The notes beneath the pieces were generated by a model. The model was not told the DNA's origin. It did not search any database and worked only from the letters and a program-made list of their open reading frames with translations. Below, in pieces: positions 35,251 through 47,160 of a stretch of DNA of 64,000 nucleotides. Position 1 is the stretch's first letter. The number at the start of each line of letters is the position of its first letter. Source of the stretch: Apostichopus japonicus (taxonomy: Eukaryota; Echinodermata; Holothuroidea; Aspidochirotida; Stichopodidae); NCBI RefSeq assembly GCF_037975245.1, contig NC_092573.1, positions 16,978,265 through 17,042,264 of the forward strand, written 5' to 3'. The translations under genes and the position numbers were made by a program.

Positions 35251-37451
35251 CGTATTAGAGCGGGAGCCCACAGGGTTTGGTTAGCTGGGAAGGTAACCAA
35301 TTGCCTTGTACATCACAATATGTTCACAGTGCATTCCTGTATATGAAACCAGACGACTGGCAAACCGGCTGTGGTGGGTGTGGCTGGGAGAGCAATATTA
35401 AAGTCACCTTAAAGCTAACCTAGATCAGCTTTCATGGTAACCACATCGAAGTAAGTACAAATGTGTCAGGTATGGCCCCAAGAGCAACAAATGGCCATCG
35501 CCAGTAATTATTGGTGGTGGGGTACCTGCCAGTCATCAATAATTGACCCCTCACGACTGACCTAGGTCAGCTCATGAGGTAACCACTTGAAACCTACTTC
35601 AGATACAAGGGATGGGCATTGCCAGTAATTTATATTGGTGGGGTACCGAAACCTACTGGAAAATGATAGGTATCACTTCATATGTAAGGGATGGGCATTT
35701 CCAGAAATTTCTATTAGTGGGGTACCCCTGCCAGTAGACCCCAAAAAGGCCCATTCCCTCATTGACCTAGGTGAGCTTACCTTTACAAAATCAGTTAATC
35801 CGACCATCGACTCCCACACGAGACTGTCGAATCATGCTACAGTGTCATCAAGGATGCTGCATGCAAATATTCTAGCCACGCTGTACTAAAAACAGTGAAC
35901 AAATTAAAGTTTACCTCTAATAATAGGTCTTCATATAGAGTTATTACACATACTGACATAGGGGAGGGTTATAAAAAGTCATAAATTTTTTCTTTCATGG
36001 CATGGAATTTTTTATACACAGAGGTTATCGAGAGGTCAAAGTCAATGATCAGAGTTTATATATAGTCCTCTCAAAGAAACCAAGTTTCAGGTCATAGGTC
36101 GTAGATTATTGTTTTATGGTTTTTCACAAAAAATGTCCCCATGCTAAAAGAAATTGGTATGGCAACAAAAGTCACAAACAGTGAATCATTCACCAGATTA
36201 ACATATTTTTCCTTGACCCCTGGAAACAGGCTGGTGCCACTGGCATGAGTGAGCTATAATATAATGTGAGACAGTGGTTGGAGATGTTGGGACAATGGAC
36301 AGGGGTACCCCACCAGTGGGAATTACTGGAAATGGCTCTCCTTAAATCTGGAGTCCTACCTATCATTTTCCAGTAGTTTTCAATTGGTTACACCATGAGC
36401 TCACCTAGGTCAATGAGGGGGGGGGGGGGGGGGCAATGAGGGGGGGCGGACTCTGGCAGTGGTGGCCCACCAATATAAATGACTGGGAATGCCCATCCCT
36501 TACATATGAAGTGATACCTATAATTTTCCAGTAGGTTTCAACTAGTTACCTCATGAGCTGACCTAGGTCAATGAGGGGATGGGCAATTTGGGGGTCTCCT
36601 GGCAGGGGTACCCCACCAATATAAATTACTGGAAATGCCCATCCCTTACATATAGACTCCTGCCAATCATTTTCCAGTAGTTTTCAACTGGTTACTTTAT
36701 GAGCTGACCTAGGTCAATTCGCGGAGGTGCATTTGGGGGTCTACTGGCAGGGGTACCCCACTAATATAAATGACTGGAAATGCCCATCCCTTACATATAG
36801 CAGGGATGTAAGTCTTCCGTATTTTTATGGAAATGCTTTTTTTTTTAATTCCAATAAGTCTTCCGTATTTTTACGGAAATCGTTTTTTTTTTTTAATTCC
36901 AATAAAGTTCCACAAAATTGTTCGAATATCAAAGACACAACGCAGCAAAAATGCCTGGCCCGTTGCAGCAAGCTAACTTCAATTTTCACTCATCGATCAC
37001 TCAAAATACCATTTCCAGTTTCGCATCATCGCATTGCACTGTACAACATTGTGCCATGTGAATATCGTTGCGTACGTGCGAACTTCAAATCGCTATAGCT
37101 CATTTCTGTCGTTGAAAAACCTTGCCTAATTCATGTTGATTGGACTGCTAATTAATATCTTCGTAACTGCTGGTGGTCGACATAAGTTTTGGAATTAACG
37201 CTTGTGTTACGAGGGCCCATTGTAGCCTAACGCTAGTCACTGCTAGTGAGAAACCTAATATTATATTGTGGAGAGTAATTGAAATTGCCTACGTGATAAA
37301 TCAGTATTTGAGAAATTAGGTCGGGTTACCGTGTCAGAATGTTATAATACACGATTGTTCTGGTATATTCCTTATGATGACGCGCTGGTCTCGGGTTAAC
37401 GTCGGTTTACGTGGAATCGCGTGTAAGCTGTGCAATCTTCGTGGATTCTCT

Positions 37452-37465
37452 GGAACGTTCGCGAG
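37452..37465 (+). promoter_or_regulatory. Heat-shock-element-like site
   Basis: GGAACGTTCGCGAG contains GAA, TTC and GA(g) modules at the 5-bp spacing of heat shock factor sites, about 83 bp upstream of the TATA box. The third module is imperfect. Confidence 0.35.
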
Positions 37466-37547
37466 ATATGCAAAGGACTTCCAAGAATAGAGAAACTGGG
37501 TCAGGTGTATCGAGAAAGATCTAGATGATTCTTGACATGGCGAATCG

Positions 37548-37555
37548 TATAAAAG
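37548..37555 (+). promoter_or_regulatory. TATA box of solo LTR
   Basis: TATAAAAG in a GC-richer context (..CGTATAAAAGCCCGCC..), centrally placed in the LTR where a U3/R border is expected. Confidence 0.6.
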
Positions 37556-38414
37556 CCCGCCCAGATCGGAGAGTTTCTCAGTTTCTGAACGAATACAAGC
37601 GACGACACTTATTATACCATTCTACTATATATCGTCAGTGCTCAACTACCAGTAGTTTCTGAAGGATTGAGATATCGATAACAAGATTGATTCTACACTT
37701 CCATTCAGAAGTTTGAAGAGGACTTTGCTGTGAAAGTACAGTTTTCCAGTGTTTATTTCGGAGAAGGTGAAGAATTTCTGTCTCCGTTGAGGAAGTTCGT
37801 TACGCCAGGAGTTGGTGGCTATAAAGCTGATTTTGGACTGACTATGGTAATATTTAGTCGGCGAGAAGTTCGACTTGTGCTTCACTCTATTGTGGCTGGA
37901 AGTCCGTCTTCTATTTTGGAGCATCGCCGGAAAGAAGGTGACTGCTGTTTCTGGGATCGCGAGAAACTTCGTCGAGGACCAGTGAATTTCGCGGTACAAC
38001 GGACCGAGAATCGTCGTCATCAAGGTCGTGGCCGCTGAGGGATATCGCCGTTGGAAGAGACCAGTGTGTTTTAAAGTGTATCCTATCTTGTTAAGTTTGT
38101 GAGTAATTTTCTATATATTTGTAATTACCATTTGTTGTTGTTGGTTCAACCTCCATTGTTCAATATAGTCTACGTTCTCATTTAAAATCTCTAGACTTGT
38201 CAATTTGTCTGTGTTCCTTACGGAAACGAACCCAGGCTTGTGTCTCGTTAAAAATTAGTTATCGAGACCTCTCTCATTCCAACGTAACACTTGTGATATT
38301 TGTGAGCGGCGGAAATCTACGGGATACGCATATGAAAGTCGATATTTGTGATCGCATTCGAATGTGAGACTGTTTTTTATTCCGTAGTTCGCTGCGACGT
38401 ATTCGTAACTTTGA

Positions 38415-38555
38415 GCTAGCCTAACATAATGATAGTGTGTAAGTAGTAAGAACTAGGGGTATGATGTGTTAGCGCTTATACTTCTAAGCTAGCCTAACAT
38501 ACAGTAACGATAGTGTGTAAGTAGTCAGAGCTAGGAGTAGGATGTGTTAGGACGG
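38415..38555 (+). repeat. 79-bp tandem duplication
   Basis: The segment starting AGCTAGCCTAACAT is repeated about 79 bp later (GATAGTGTGTAAGTAGT in both copies), within the hAT-like element right arm. Confidence 0.8.
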
Positions 38556-39576
38556 CATTCACCTGGGGTCTCCGAATATTTTTCCGGTTTTTTTTTTTGG
38601 CTGCACTTACATCCCTGATATAGAGTCCTGCCAATCATTTTCCAGTAGTTTTCAACTGGTTACCTCATGAGCTGACCTGGGTCAAGGAGGGGATGGGCAT
38701 TTTGGGGGACTACTGGCAGGGGTACCCAACCAATATAAATTTCTGGAAATGCCTATCCCTTACATATGAAGTGATACCTATCATTTTCCAGTAGGTTTCA
38801 ACTGGTTACATCATGAGCTCACCTAGGTCAATGAGGGGGGTGGGCATTTTTGGGGTCTACTGGCAGGGGTACCCCACTAATAGAAATTTCTGGAAATGCC
38901 CATCCCTTACATATGAAGTGATACCTATCATTTCCCAGTAGGTTTCAACTGGTTACCTCATGAGCTGACCTAGGTCAATGAGGGGATGGGCATTTTGGGG
39001 GTTTACTGGCAGGGGTACCCCACCAATATAAATTACTGGAAATGCCCATCCCTTACATATAGAGTCCTGCCAATCATTTTTTTCCAGTAGGTTTCAATTG
39101 GTTACCTCATGAGCTGACCTGGGTCAAGGAGGGGATGGGCATTTTGGGGGTCTACTGGCAGGGGTACCCCACCAATATAAATTACTGGCAATGCCCATCC
39201 CTTGTATCTGAAGTCCTAACCATCATTTTCCAGTAGGTTTCAAGTGGTTACCTCATGAGCTGACCTAGGTCAGCCGTGAGGGGTCAATTATTGATGACTG
39301 GCAGGGGTACCCCACCACCAATAATTACTGGCGATGGCCATTTGTTGCTCTTGGGGCCATACCTGACACATTGTACTTACTTCGATGTGGTTACCATGAA
39401 AGCTGATCTAGGTTAGCTTTAAGGTGACTTTAAAATTGCTCTCCCAGCCACACCCACCACAGCCGGTTTGCCAGTCGTCTGGTTTCATATACAGGAATGC
39501 ACTGTGAACATTGTGATGTACAAGGCAATTGGTTACCTTCCCAGCTAACCAAACCCTCTGGGCCCCCGGTCTATAT

Positions 39577-40225
39577 TGTAACTCCAATTTTCTGAAAATA
39601 GTCATAGTGCCGTATTAATGATAGAAGTTCTTTGCAAGCATGAAAAGTCAGCAATAGAATTAAAGGTACATGAGCTGTTCAATTTGGCTTATTTCTAGGA
39701 ACTTTTGGATTTGGTTTGAGCTTATAAATATCTCTACCTTGTTGCATATTTCCTTGAATTTCAGTTTCATTCAGTTTACTAATAACCTGATATGATAATA
39801 CTTTTGAATGTATTGACATATTTCATGTTGCATCATATTTATAAATGTTTTCCTATTTTGTTTTAGAGTGAACACCATTTCACACTGTTGCTGTTTGCTC
39901 CACCGCCCTTTATTTTTATTCTTATGCTTATACCATGGAGGTTTTTACCTCCATGCTTATACTTACACTGATTTCTTTGAAAGGACTAATCACCAGTGAT
40001 ATTCTGGAACCATAATAGAGAGATGAAAGATAAATTTTGCCTGTTGGTTTCATTTTGTTCGAGTCTCCACAGCAGTTTAAGATTTAATAGTAAGTAGCAA
40101 GTTGCGATGCAAATCCAGTTATTTTGTACTGAGCAACACAGATTTAACCCTTACATCCTGGGGTTATGCAAATTAGAAAAATAATTTCTAATAGATATTT
40201 TGGACACTTTCATTTCCTTTGTCAG
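39577..40225. other. Unclassified spacer
   Basis: AT-rich; no gene or repeat recognised. Confidence 0.45.
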
Positions 40226-40334
40226 TTTCATGCGTCAGTGCCTGCTCGTTTACAAGCTCTTCAAGCTCAGATGACACCATTACATTGGTTGGAAATGAAA
40301 AAGATGTACCTTGTACCAGTGATGTTTCAGACAG
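40226..40334 (+). CDS. Putative 109-bp internal exon
   Basis: TTTCATTTCCTTTGTCAG precedes and GTAAGA follows. Two frames are open: one gives a Ser-rich acidic peptide (SSSSSDDTITLVGNEKDV), typical of a linker, and the other contains HWLEMKKMYLVPVM. Splice sites are good but no neighbouring exon or domain identifies the gene. Confidence 0.3.
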
Positions 40335-41723
40335 GTAAGATATGAAACATTTTATGTTTGTATTATTATCCTACATTGACCACAAAAAAAATGTAACATT
40401 TCAGAGCTTATAAGCAGTTGCCCCAAACTAATATGCAATATCAGCTAAATCTTGTAAATCTCTGGTGCTGACCGTACGATTATATTTTATGGCATTTTAG
40501 AACATAAATATTGCATATAAAAGGCAAATCTAAGAGTTATGCTGCATAAATTTAACAATTCAGTAACAAAAACAGTGTCACATGAGTAGGAAGAGCCATA
40601 ATAGAATTATTATACTAGGGTATACTAATTCAAGCTATCACTAAAATATTTAGGGTGGGGGGGGGGGGCTTGGTGGGTTTACATCAAGTCCCACACATTC
40701 CCTACAGAAGATCATGGCCAGTACAAAGCCCCTTATTTGAAGGGGCCATTTATTATGAAGTCACATTTTGCTCTGTACTGGCATGCATGTTCAACAACCT
40801 ACAGCTGAAGTTGTGAAAATCAAGCTGTTCAACCTATGTCAAAGTATAATCTGTATTGTTCATATAAAATTTGTTTATTGAAAGTGCAAATTCTATACCT
40901 TGTTGGTTTCGATGAATATCGTAACCTTTGCATTCATGATGGCCTCTGTGTGTATGTATGTGGGTGTGCGTTTGTGACGCCCAGCTTGTAAACACGATTT
41001 CTTAAGAAGGGAATGTTGAACCAAGTTCATGTTTGGTGTGTAGATGTACCACATGAACATGTATATATGAATAGCTGAAATCATAGGCATGCGAGGCGGG
41101 GGGGGCAGACTGCCCCCCCCCCAAATTTTCAGAGGACAAGAAATTCGGGCAAAAGTCCTAAAAAATTCGGGCAGCCTAAGAGGAGAAAAAAATATATATA
41201 TATATAATTATGCAGTAGCTTGCCCGAATCTTTTTAAAAGTTTTGCCCGACAATTCTGTGGAGAGCGTTTCATGTTATTTGTTTTGTGACATTAATATTA
41301 ATATAGGCCTAATGATTTTCTTTATTTAGCATCATGTTGCCCGAATATTTCCGTGTAACACCACCGTAAGCGCAGCTCATCTGGGCTACCACGCTTTTTG
41401 CACTATCAAATTTTTTTTCTAACTAGTCAACTATATATCTGGACATCCCCGACATGAGTGTATATAAGAAACGTTTTCTTGTTCATGGATGGTGGGGGGG
41501 GGGGGGGAGTGCCTTCAAGCCTAGAAGTACAGGTTTATAATATTCTTTGTTATTTTTAGAGTTTTTTGTGAGACATATTGCAGTCTCATCCAACACAGCA
41601 ACATTATCCCGCCTACGTGTCGTTGAACAATGTATGTTTTTCTGGAGGTAGCTGAGTACTGTGTTAAAATAATAAATATGGTAAATATATAAAGTAAGTA
41701 TATAAATATAGCCTAAAAAATAT
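40335..41723. other. Mixed repeats and spacer
   Basis: Contains a G-run (40654-40670), the TG-rich family lead-in at 40945-41010, the G/C palindrome GGGGGGGCAGACTGCCCCCC near 41098-41120 and a second G-run near 41494. No gene seen. Confidence 0.5.
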
Positions 41724-42680
41724 TGTAAGATGGTCAGCTCTTACATAAAGTTTTCTGTTGTACTATAGTTTTACTTGTATATTAGTATTAGTGTACATAG
41801 GGCTATGCATTTGTACAGTGTGTGTATTTGTATGTTGCTTGTGGTGGTAAAAGAGGGGGATTAAAATCTCTCCTTCTGGGTTGCTAAGCAACTATCTTTG
41901 TTCTTCCTGGAAATTAGCCCTCACAGGAAATGGGGTCTGTGTATATATATTATAGGAACAAAGGGAGTTTTGAGGGTACAGTATAGGGAGTTAGGCAGTT
42001 GGCCACAAGTATTGGAGCAGGACAGTTGCAAAAGAGAAGATATATATAGTTTTAATGCTGGATAGTTTGTTTTAAACCTTAATTTACAAATCAAGTTACT
42101 GTAGTCCTTATTATTTTATGGAAGGAGTCATATTCACCTGACAGTCTGGGACACTATTTACTATAAAGAATATTATTTACTTAGAGGATATCATTTTACC
42201 ATAAAGGATAGGCCGGGACACCATTTGTTATAACTGACATTATTTTACCACAAAGGATATACACATTATTTTACTGGAGGATAGCCTGGGACTCTATCGC
42301 TTATTAATTAAAGGACACTATTTCGTTGGGATCAGACATTAAACCATTTACCTGTTCAACTCTTTCTGATGTCGTGGAAGACCTGTACCTGATGTCACCA
42401 GCACGCAAACTCACCAGAACAGATTTATAAATTAAGTGTATTTACTTTACTTTTGGGTGCGCACCTCACTACTGTAAGTTGTTTTATTTAATTCTTTGAC
42501 TGGGCCCAGATCAGCTGTACTGTATATTGTTTGTCATTCGTAATTATATTTTAATTTGATCCAATCCAGTTGAGTTTTCTATATTTTTTGTGTGTCTTGC
42601 TCTGTGTTTGGTCATCACACCAAACCCAGAGTTCTCTGATCAAGAACAAACATTTATTTTCAGTGGCTAACACCCTTACA
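41724..42680 (+). mobile_element. Solo LTR, 957 bp (family 1)
   Basis: Starts TGTAAGATGG and ends CACCCTTACA, flanked by ATAT at 41720-41723 and 42681-42684. It is the inverted relative of 24762-25911, about 190 bp shorter because it lacks some internal duplications. TATATATAG lies at 42041-42049. The shared segment CAAAGGATATACACATTATT shows the repeated internal structure. Confidence 0.85.
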
Positions 42681-42799
42681 ATATACTGTCCTATTTTTCC
42701 CCTTCAAAGTTGATGTTACCATTTTTTTCTTCTTGTAATTTACCAAATTTTTGGGGAAGTGTAAATTTCTAAAATGTGAGATGATAAAATAAGGAATGT

Positions 42800-44430
42800 T
42801 TAGATGCAACTTGCAAAGCCTCAGAAGTGCCATTTCCGGCAATCTGAGAGGCAGTTTTTGCCAAAAAATTTCTTGTACGCTACGCGCCAACCGATGGTGG
42901 CGCTCAGCTTAGATAGTGTCACGGCAACTTTCAGGCACAAAAGTTTCTGCCCCCCCAAACTGAAATGGTCCCGTACGCCTATGGTTGAAATAGGGGGATA
43001 ATAATCATTTTTAAGAATATGGTTCAATGTCTATCCTTATCCCAAGTGACTAAACAACCATCATGTTTGGATGATTCTTACGTCTTCTTCTTAGGGCGGG
43101 GGAAGGGCTTGTGCCCATTATACCTTCCCCACCTTTAAAGACCAACTATGGAGACTTTTTGATGAACATAAAATCCCACCATTTTGCATGTATGTAATCC
43201 TTAACTCATTCCAATTACATTGCTGTAATTAACTTTACTAATTTCAGACGTTAAATATGTGAAAAATGGGAAGAAAAGTCAGCTTTTTAGGAAACCTATT
43301 TCAGACATTCCTGCCATATGTAGATCGTGTATAGACCGTGCCTAGGGACAAGGGTAGCATTGTTATTTAAGCGAAACGCGGATGGCGGGGGAAATTACCA
43401 GATTTAGGTTCCTTCGCTTCGAACTCACAAGTGATAAATGAGGATGCAAGAGTGTTCTTGCGTTGAAACAACGGCTGACAATTTATTACAAACTCTAAAT
43501 GAAAAATATACAAATGCAGAAATCATGATACATCAGGGGGGCGAATGCCCCCCCTGACGGACTCAAATGAACTGCTGGCGCCCTTTTCAGCTTTTTACTA
43601 CTTTTAGCCTGGCAAGTGCCATCTCCAGCGATCTGGCAGATATTGAAATCTGAAATTTTCTTGGTACGCTGCGCGCCAACCGATGGCGCTCCGCTTAGAT
43701 AGTACTTGCGGCTGGAATACTCCAATCAATTACGTCCCCCCCACGTTTCAAATCGGATTGACCACCCTGCTTTACAAGGCTTGGGAAGTGTTATTTCCAA
43801 CGATCAAGGAGGCCTTTTAGCTAAACAATCTAGGTACCCTGCGCGCCAACCCATGGTGGCGCTCCGCTTAGATAGTAACAAGACGCCCTTCCAGGAAATG
43901 GTCAAGCCCCCCAGCGCCCCCCCCCACTGAAAAAATCCTGGCTACGCCACTGACATCTACAGAGACTTTGCAATTGACGTTGATGCTGTGCTGAAGAAAT
44001 TTGCATCAGATGGCTCTTGCCTTTTCTTATTAGGCTAACTTAAACATGTACTACTTACAGTTGTATCAAAGACAATTACTGGCTATAGTTGTATCAAAGA
44101 CATTTCTGGCCTATCTTTGTATCTACAAGTAACAGAAGTTGAAAAGTAAGACTACTCTGTACATGTACCTTGCTAATTTTAAATACATTATGTAGTATTG
44201 CATTACGTACTATTTTAATTTGTTTGTTTTTGGGTTTAAAAGTGATATTGAATGAGGTGTCTCAAGTTATCATGAGGCCAGGGAACCAGAATGAACACTC
44301 GGGAAGGGCCGTTTCCGGCCATCTGGGGGGTTTGTAAAACCAAAAATTTTCTTGTACGCTCCGCGCCAACCGATGGTGGCGCTCCGCTCAGATAGTCGTG
44401 CCTACAACTTTGAAAATCCTGGCTACGCCC
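42800..44430 (+). repeat. Cluster of hAT-like MITE fragments
   Basis: Four copies of the GCGCCAACC/GGTGGCGC hairpin (42884, 43673, 43843, 44363) lie in this 1.6 kb. Each is preceded by an (A)AGTGCCATTTCCGGC-like stretch. Tails AATCCTGGCTACGCC at 43936 and 44413 end in CACTG or CCCTG, as expected of hAT termini. The palindrome GGGGGGCGAATGCCCCCC at about 43537-43554 is a probable head. Copies differ from one another, so this is repeated insertion rather than a recent tandem duplication. Confidence 0.7.
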
Positions 44431-45498
44431 CTGTACATACCTATTGACGCTCCGCTATGTAAACGATGCCTCCATTTGAGTGGAAATTTAGCAAATAAAT
44501 TAACCCATTTTACTAAATTTTGTGCTAAAATTGTCTTAAAACTAGTTGTTTAACTTCATGTGTTCTTGTTTTAAGCTAACAGCTTTTCAAATGCTCGATA
44601 TTGGAAGTCAAATACAGTACAATTGTTTGCTATCTGTGTATAAACAGTACCTATTTAAGCGTTTGATTATCGCGGTATACCAAAGATGACGTCACACGGT
44701 GACCAGAGGCTCCTTTGGGTCAAGCTCTGTTTTCAGACATTCCAGAGGTACATGTCACGTGACTACCCAAAATGTCCATTTTGGTGGTCGTTTCTTGATG
44801 GGTAATCATAGGTTTTCGAATATTTTTTTACACATGTTGATTATGGGTATGTAAACTCCCAAATTAATAGAAAATCCCCCCCCCCCCCAAAAAATTTGTC
44901 TCCATGGTCGGTCATTAAAGGTATAATCCCCAACAATAGCGCCTAAAGAAATGTGTATGACATCCATATCACAGGTCTTGTGCACATACACTGAAAAACC
45001 TTAACAGTTTTCTGCTAATAACACATATCTGCATTTAACTAGGGTTCGGTAAATCAATTCTCTAGCTGTTCTCACTCCAAATTTTGTGAACCTTTGAGAT
45101 CTCCTTCCACATCACAGGAATGCAAGATATAGCAACATTATATTCATTTGCCACATCAGTGGAGAGTATGTGCAGTAGAATGATATTGGGTTGAGCACCG
45201 CTAATAATACAATTTCTACTATGTCCATATAGACTCTGAAAAATTACAAATTCAACCAACATACCCACTACAGAATAGAAAAACCGTTAAATGTGATATA
45301 GGGTTCCATATGAACAAAACACATACAGCCTGGAACAAAAAAAAGATGCTTGCTTGCTTATATAATTAGGATTTAACAAATGGCTGCTTTAGTACACAAC
45401 TGATGGATAACGTCCTACATTAAAATTGTAACCATACTGATGATAAGGTTGACTTTAAGCTGATAGATTCTATTACTTCTGTGCATTACATGAGGTAT
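44431..45498. other. Unclassified spacer
   Basis: AT-rich with one C-run (44877-44888). No domain in the short frames. Confidence 0.45.
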
Positions 45499-46580
45499 CT
45501 ACAGCTTGTTAAATTGTCCTCCCACCGGAGCATGGGGGAGAACCACAGACTGTGCTTTTGGATATTTACTTTGGTCCCTTATAAGCCTGTATTTCTGTTG
45601 TTGGGCATTACCAATATTTGACACATAACACTCTCGATTTTGAACAGTGACAGCAGTTTCAATTTGGGTAGGAGATCCCAGTCTGTCATCAATCAAATAT
45701 CGCTTAGGCATGCGATCTCGATGAGATCTTCTGATAATTCTGCCATGTGAGTCATGGTCATTCTGTTCTAGGGCAATGTCATCCACTGTAAGGGGTCTGT
45801 ATATGTCCTTGGTTCAAATGGTCAAAAGTGTGTCCTCACCAGTACTCGTAATATAATTCCTCATCACTGTCAGAGTCACTTTGATGATCACTAAGATCTT
45901 CCTCCATGAACTGCTGAGCTTTAGGATTATGTAGTGGCTGCCGATGTTTAGTAGTCTCAGTTTGCTTTGGCGTGATTGGGAGATAATTGCGCTGTAACAA
46001 GAGATTCCTATGGAGCACACGCTTCCTACCCTCTTCAGTTTCTGGTGAGACTTCATAAACTGGAATTTGTAGGTTCATTTTGCGTATAATTCAATCCTAT
46101 CTCCCAGTGAGATCGCAGTTTGCCGGATCCGTCATACTTGGACAGGTTCCGCACAAGCACCTGGTCACCTTTTGAAGTTCACAATCCTGTGTCTTCTTGT
46201 CATACTGTCGTTTTCACACTTCAGCTGCTTTACTTTAGTGCCTTCAGGCTATGTGATAGGCTTCCTTCAGTGCATCTTTCTACCTATCAACATACTATGA
46301 TATGACTACCTTGATGAGTGAATACCTTCTGAAGCCAGGTCAAACAGGAAGTCAATTGGTAGCTTAGGACACCTACCAAACATAAGAAAATATGAACAGT
46401 ATGTAGATGACTCATGTATAGTACAATTATGCATGGATGCACTTTTCCTTGAATCCTTCCAGTTCTAAGTAGTGTTTGGTTCATCCTTTCTACCTGTCCT
46501 TTCCCTTGTGGATGCTATGGAGTGGTCAGGCTGGAATGCTTGATAACGCCCGTAAGTGCTTGCATTATAAGTGGCAGGAA
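45499..46580 (-). pseudogene. Ty3/Gypsy-type Pol relic (integrase to C-terminus)
   Basis: Reading the minus strand downward from 46580, shifting frames give: SSLTTP-stop-HPQGKGQVERMNQ, the end of the integrase core; NCTIHESS..YFLMFGR..LPIDFLF; a poorly preserved stretch with KRQYDKK; GDQVLVRNLSKYDGSGKLRS; and PVYEVSPE..GRKRVLHRNLLL. This is the usual order at the 3' end of animal Gypsy pol. Reverse transcriptase, RNase H and LTRs were not found nearby. Several frameshifts and stops mark it as dead. The final open frame (45499-45786) extends past the conserved motifs. Confidence 0.75.
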
Positions 46581-46599
46581 ACCTTGTCGGGAAGACAGT

Positions 46600-47160
46600 G
46601 AAATGAAATGAAATTTTTCTCTCAAGAATTAAAACCTTCTACCTAGCAAACAATGGAAGTTTCTTGCTATGAATTCATCAAATTGACAGCGGTAATCTGC
46701 AGAGTAAATGTATTATTCGCATTGTAGGAGCTAATAAATATGATATAAGTACCAGTGTAGCTTGTTGGGTACAGAACATAAACGTCATATAAATATACCT
46801 TAATGCATCTAAGTTGTAGCCTAAGCTAGACTTCAACATTGCTATTAGATGCCAAACAATAACTTAAACTGAAGTTTTATACTTGAATATGAAACGTCAC
46901 CTATTGATGCTGTATTCTGGTCATGTTTTATGAGTAGCAGGATACCTTGTGGGGTACAGACAGTGAAATAAAATGTCAATTTGTCTCTCAAGAACTATAA
47001 CCATAATCTAGCAAACAATGGAAATTCCTTGATAAATTCATCAATTTGACACAGATACAGTAAATTTATTATTCTCATTGTAGGACCAAATAAATATGAT
47101 ATGAGTACCAGTGTAGCTTGTAGGGTACAGAACTTAAATGGCATATGGGTCAATCCATGC
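46600..47160 (+). repeat. ~350-bp satellite-like units, cluster 1
   Basis: Nearly two units with markers TAGCAAACAATGGAA, AATTGACAGC, TATGAGTACCAGTGTAGCTTG and GGGTACAGA. The same unit fills much of 59.7-63.5 kb. Confidence 0.8.

Larger units (their letters stand above)
37205..38289 (+). mobile_element. Solo LTR, 1085 bp (family 2)
   Basis: Starts TGTTACGAGGGCCC and ends CCAACGTAACA, with inverted tips TGTTACG/CGTAACA, flanked by CTTG at 37201-37204 and 38290-38293. A strong TATAAAAG lies at 37548-37555 and a heat-shock-element-like GGAACGTTCGCGAG at 37452-37465. Frames of 102 and 125 residues near 37650-38040 lie in the presumed transcribed part and show no domain. It is probably from a Ty3/Gypsy-type element by size and 4-bp duplication. 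Confidence 0.85.
36801..38617. mobile_element. hAT-like element with 6-bp duplication
   Basis: CAGGGATGTAAGT at the left (36801-36813) and its complement at the right (38605-38617) are flanked by ATATAG (36795-36800 and 38618-38623). It splits one tandem unit of the surrounding foldback exactly at that hexamer. CAGGG ends are a hAT hallmark; a 6-bp instead of 8-bp duplication is unusual but also seen at 52236. Without its solo LTR it is about 730 bp, so non-autonomous. The left end holds two copies of a TTCCGTATTTTTACGGAA palindrome segment. Confidence 0.75.
35253..39576. mobile_element. Long-TIR foldback element with internal tandem repeats
   Basis: About 400 bp at each end (35253-35640 and 39190-39576) are inverted copies. 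The outermost part is GGGAGCCCACAGGGTTTGG on the left and a close complement on the right. The interior on both sides is made of tandem units of about 146-150 bp with markers CTGACCTAGGTCAATGAGG and GGGGTACCCCACCAATATAA, for example near 36560, 36706, 38675, 38820, 38967, 39116 and 39262. Target duplication is unclear. A hAT-like element interrupts the array at 36801. No transposase frame seen. Confidence 0.75.

Noticed and set aside
24762-42680. The inverted 1-kb sequences as TIRs of an 18-kb giant transposon
   Set aside because: Each copy has TG..CA ends and its own 4-bp duplication (GAAT and ATAT), so they are separate solo LTRs.
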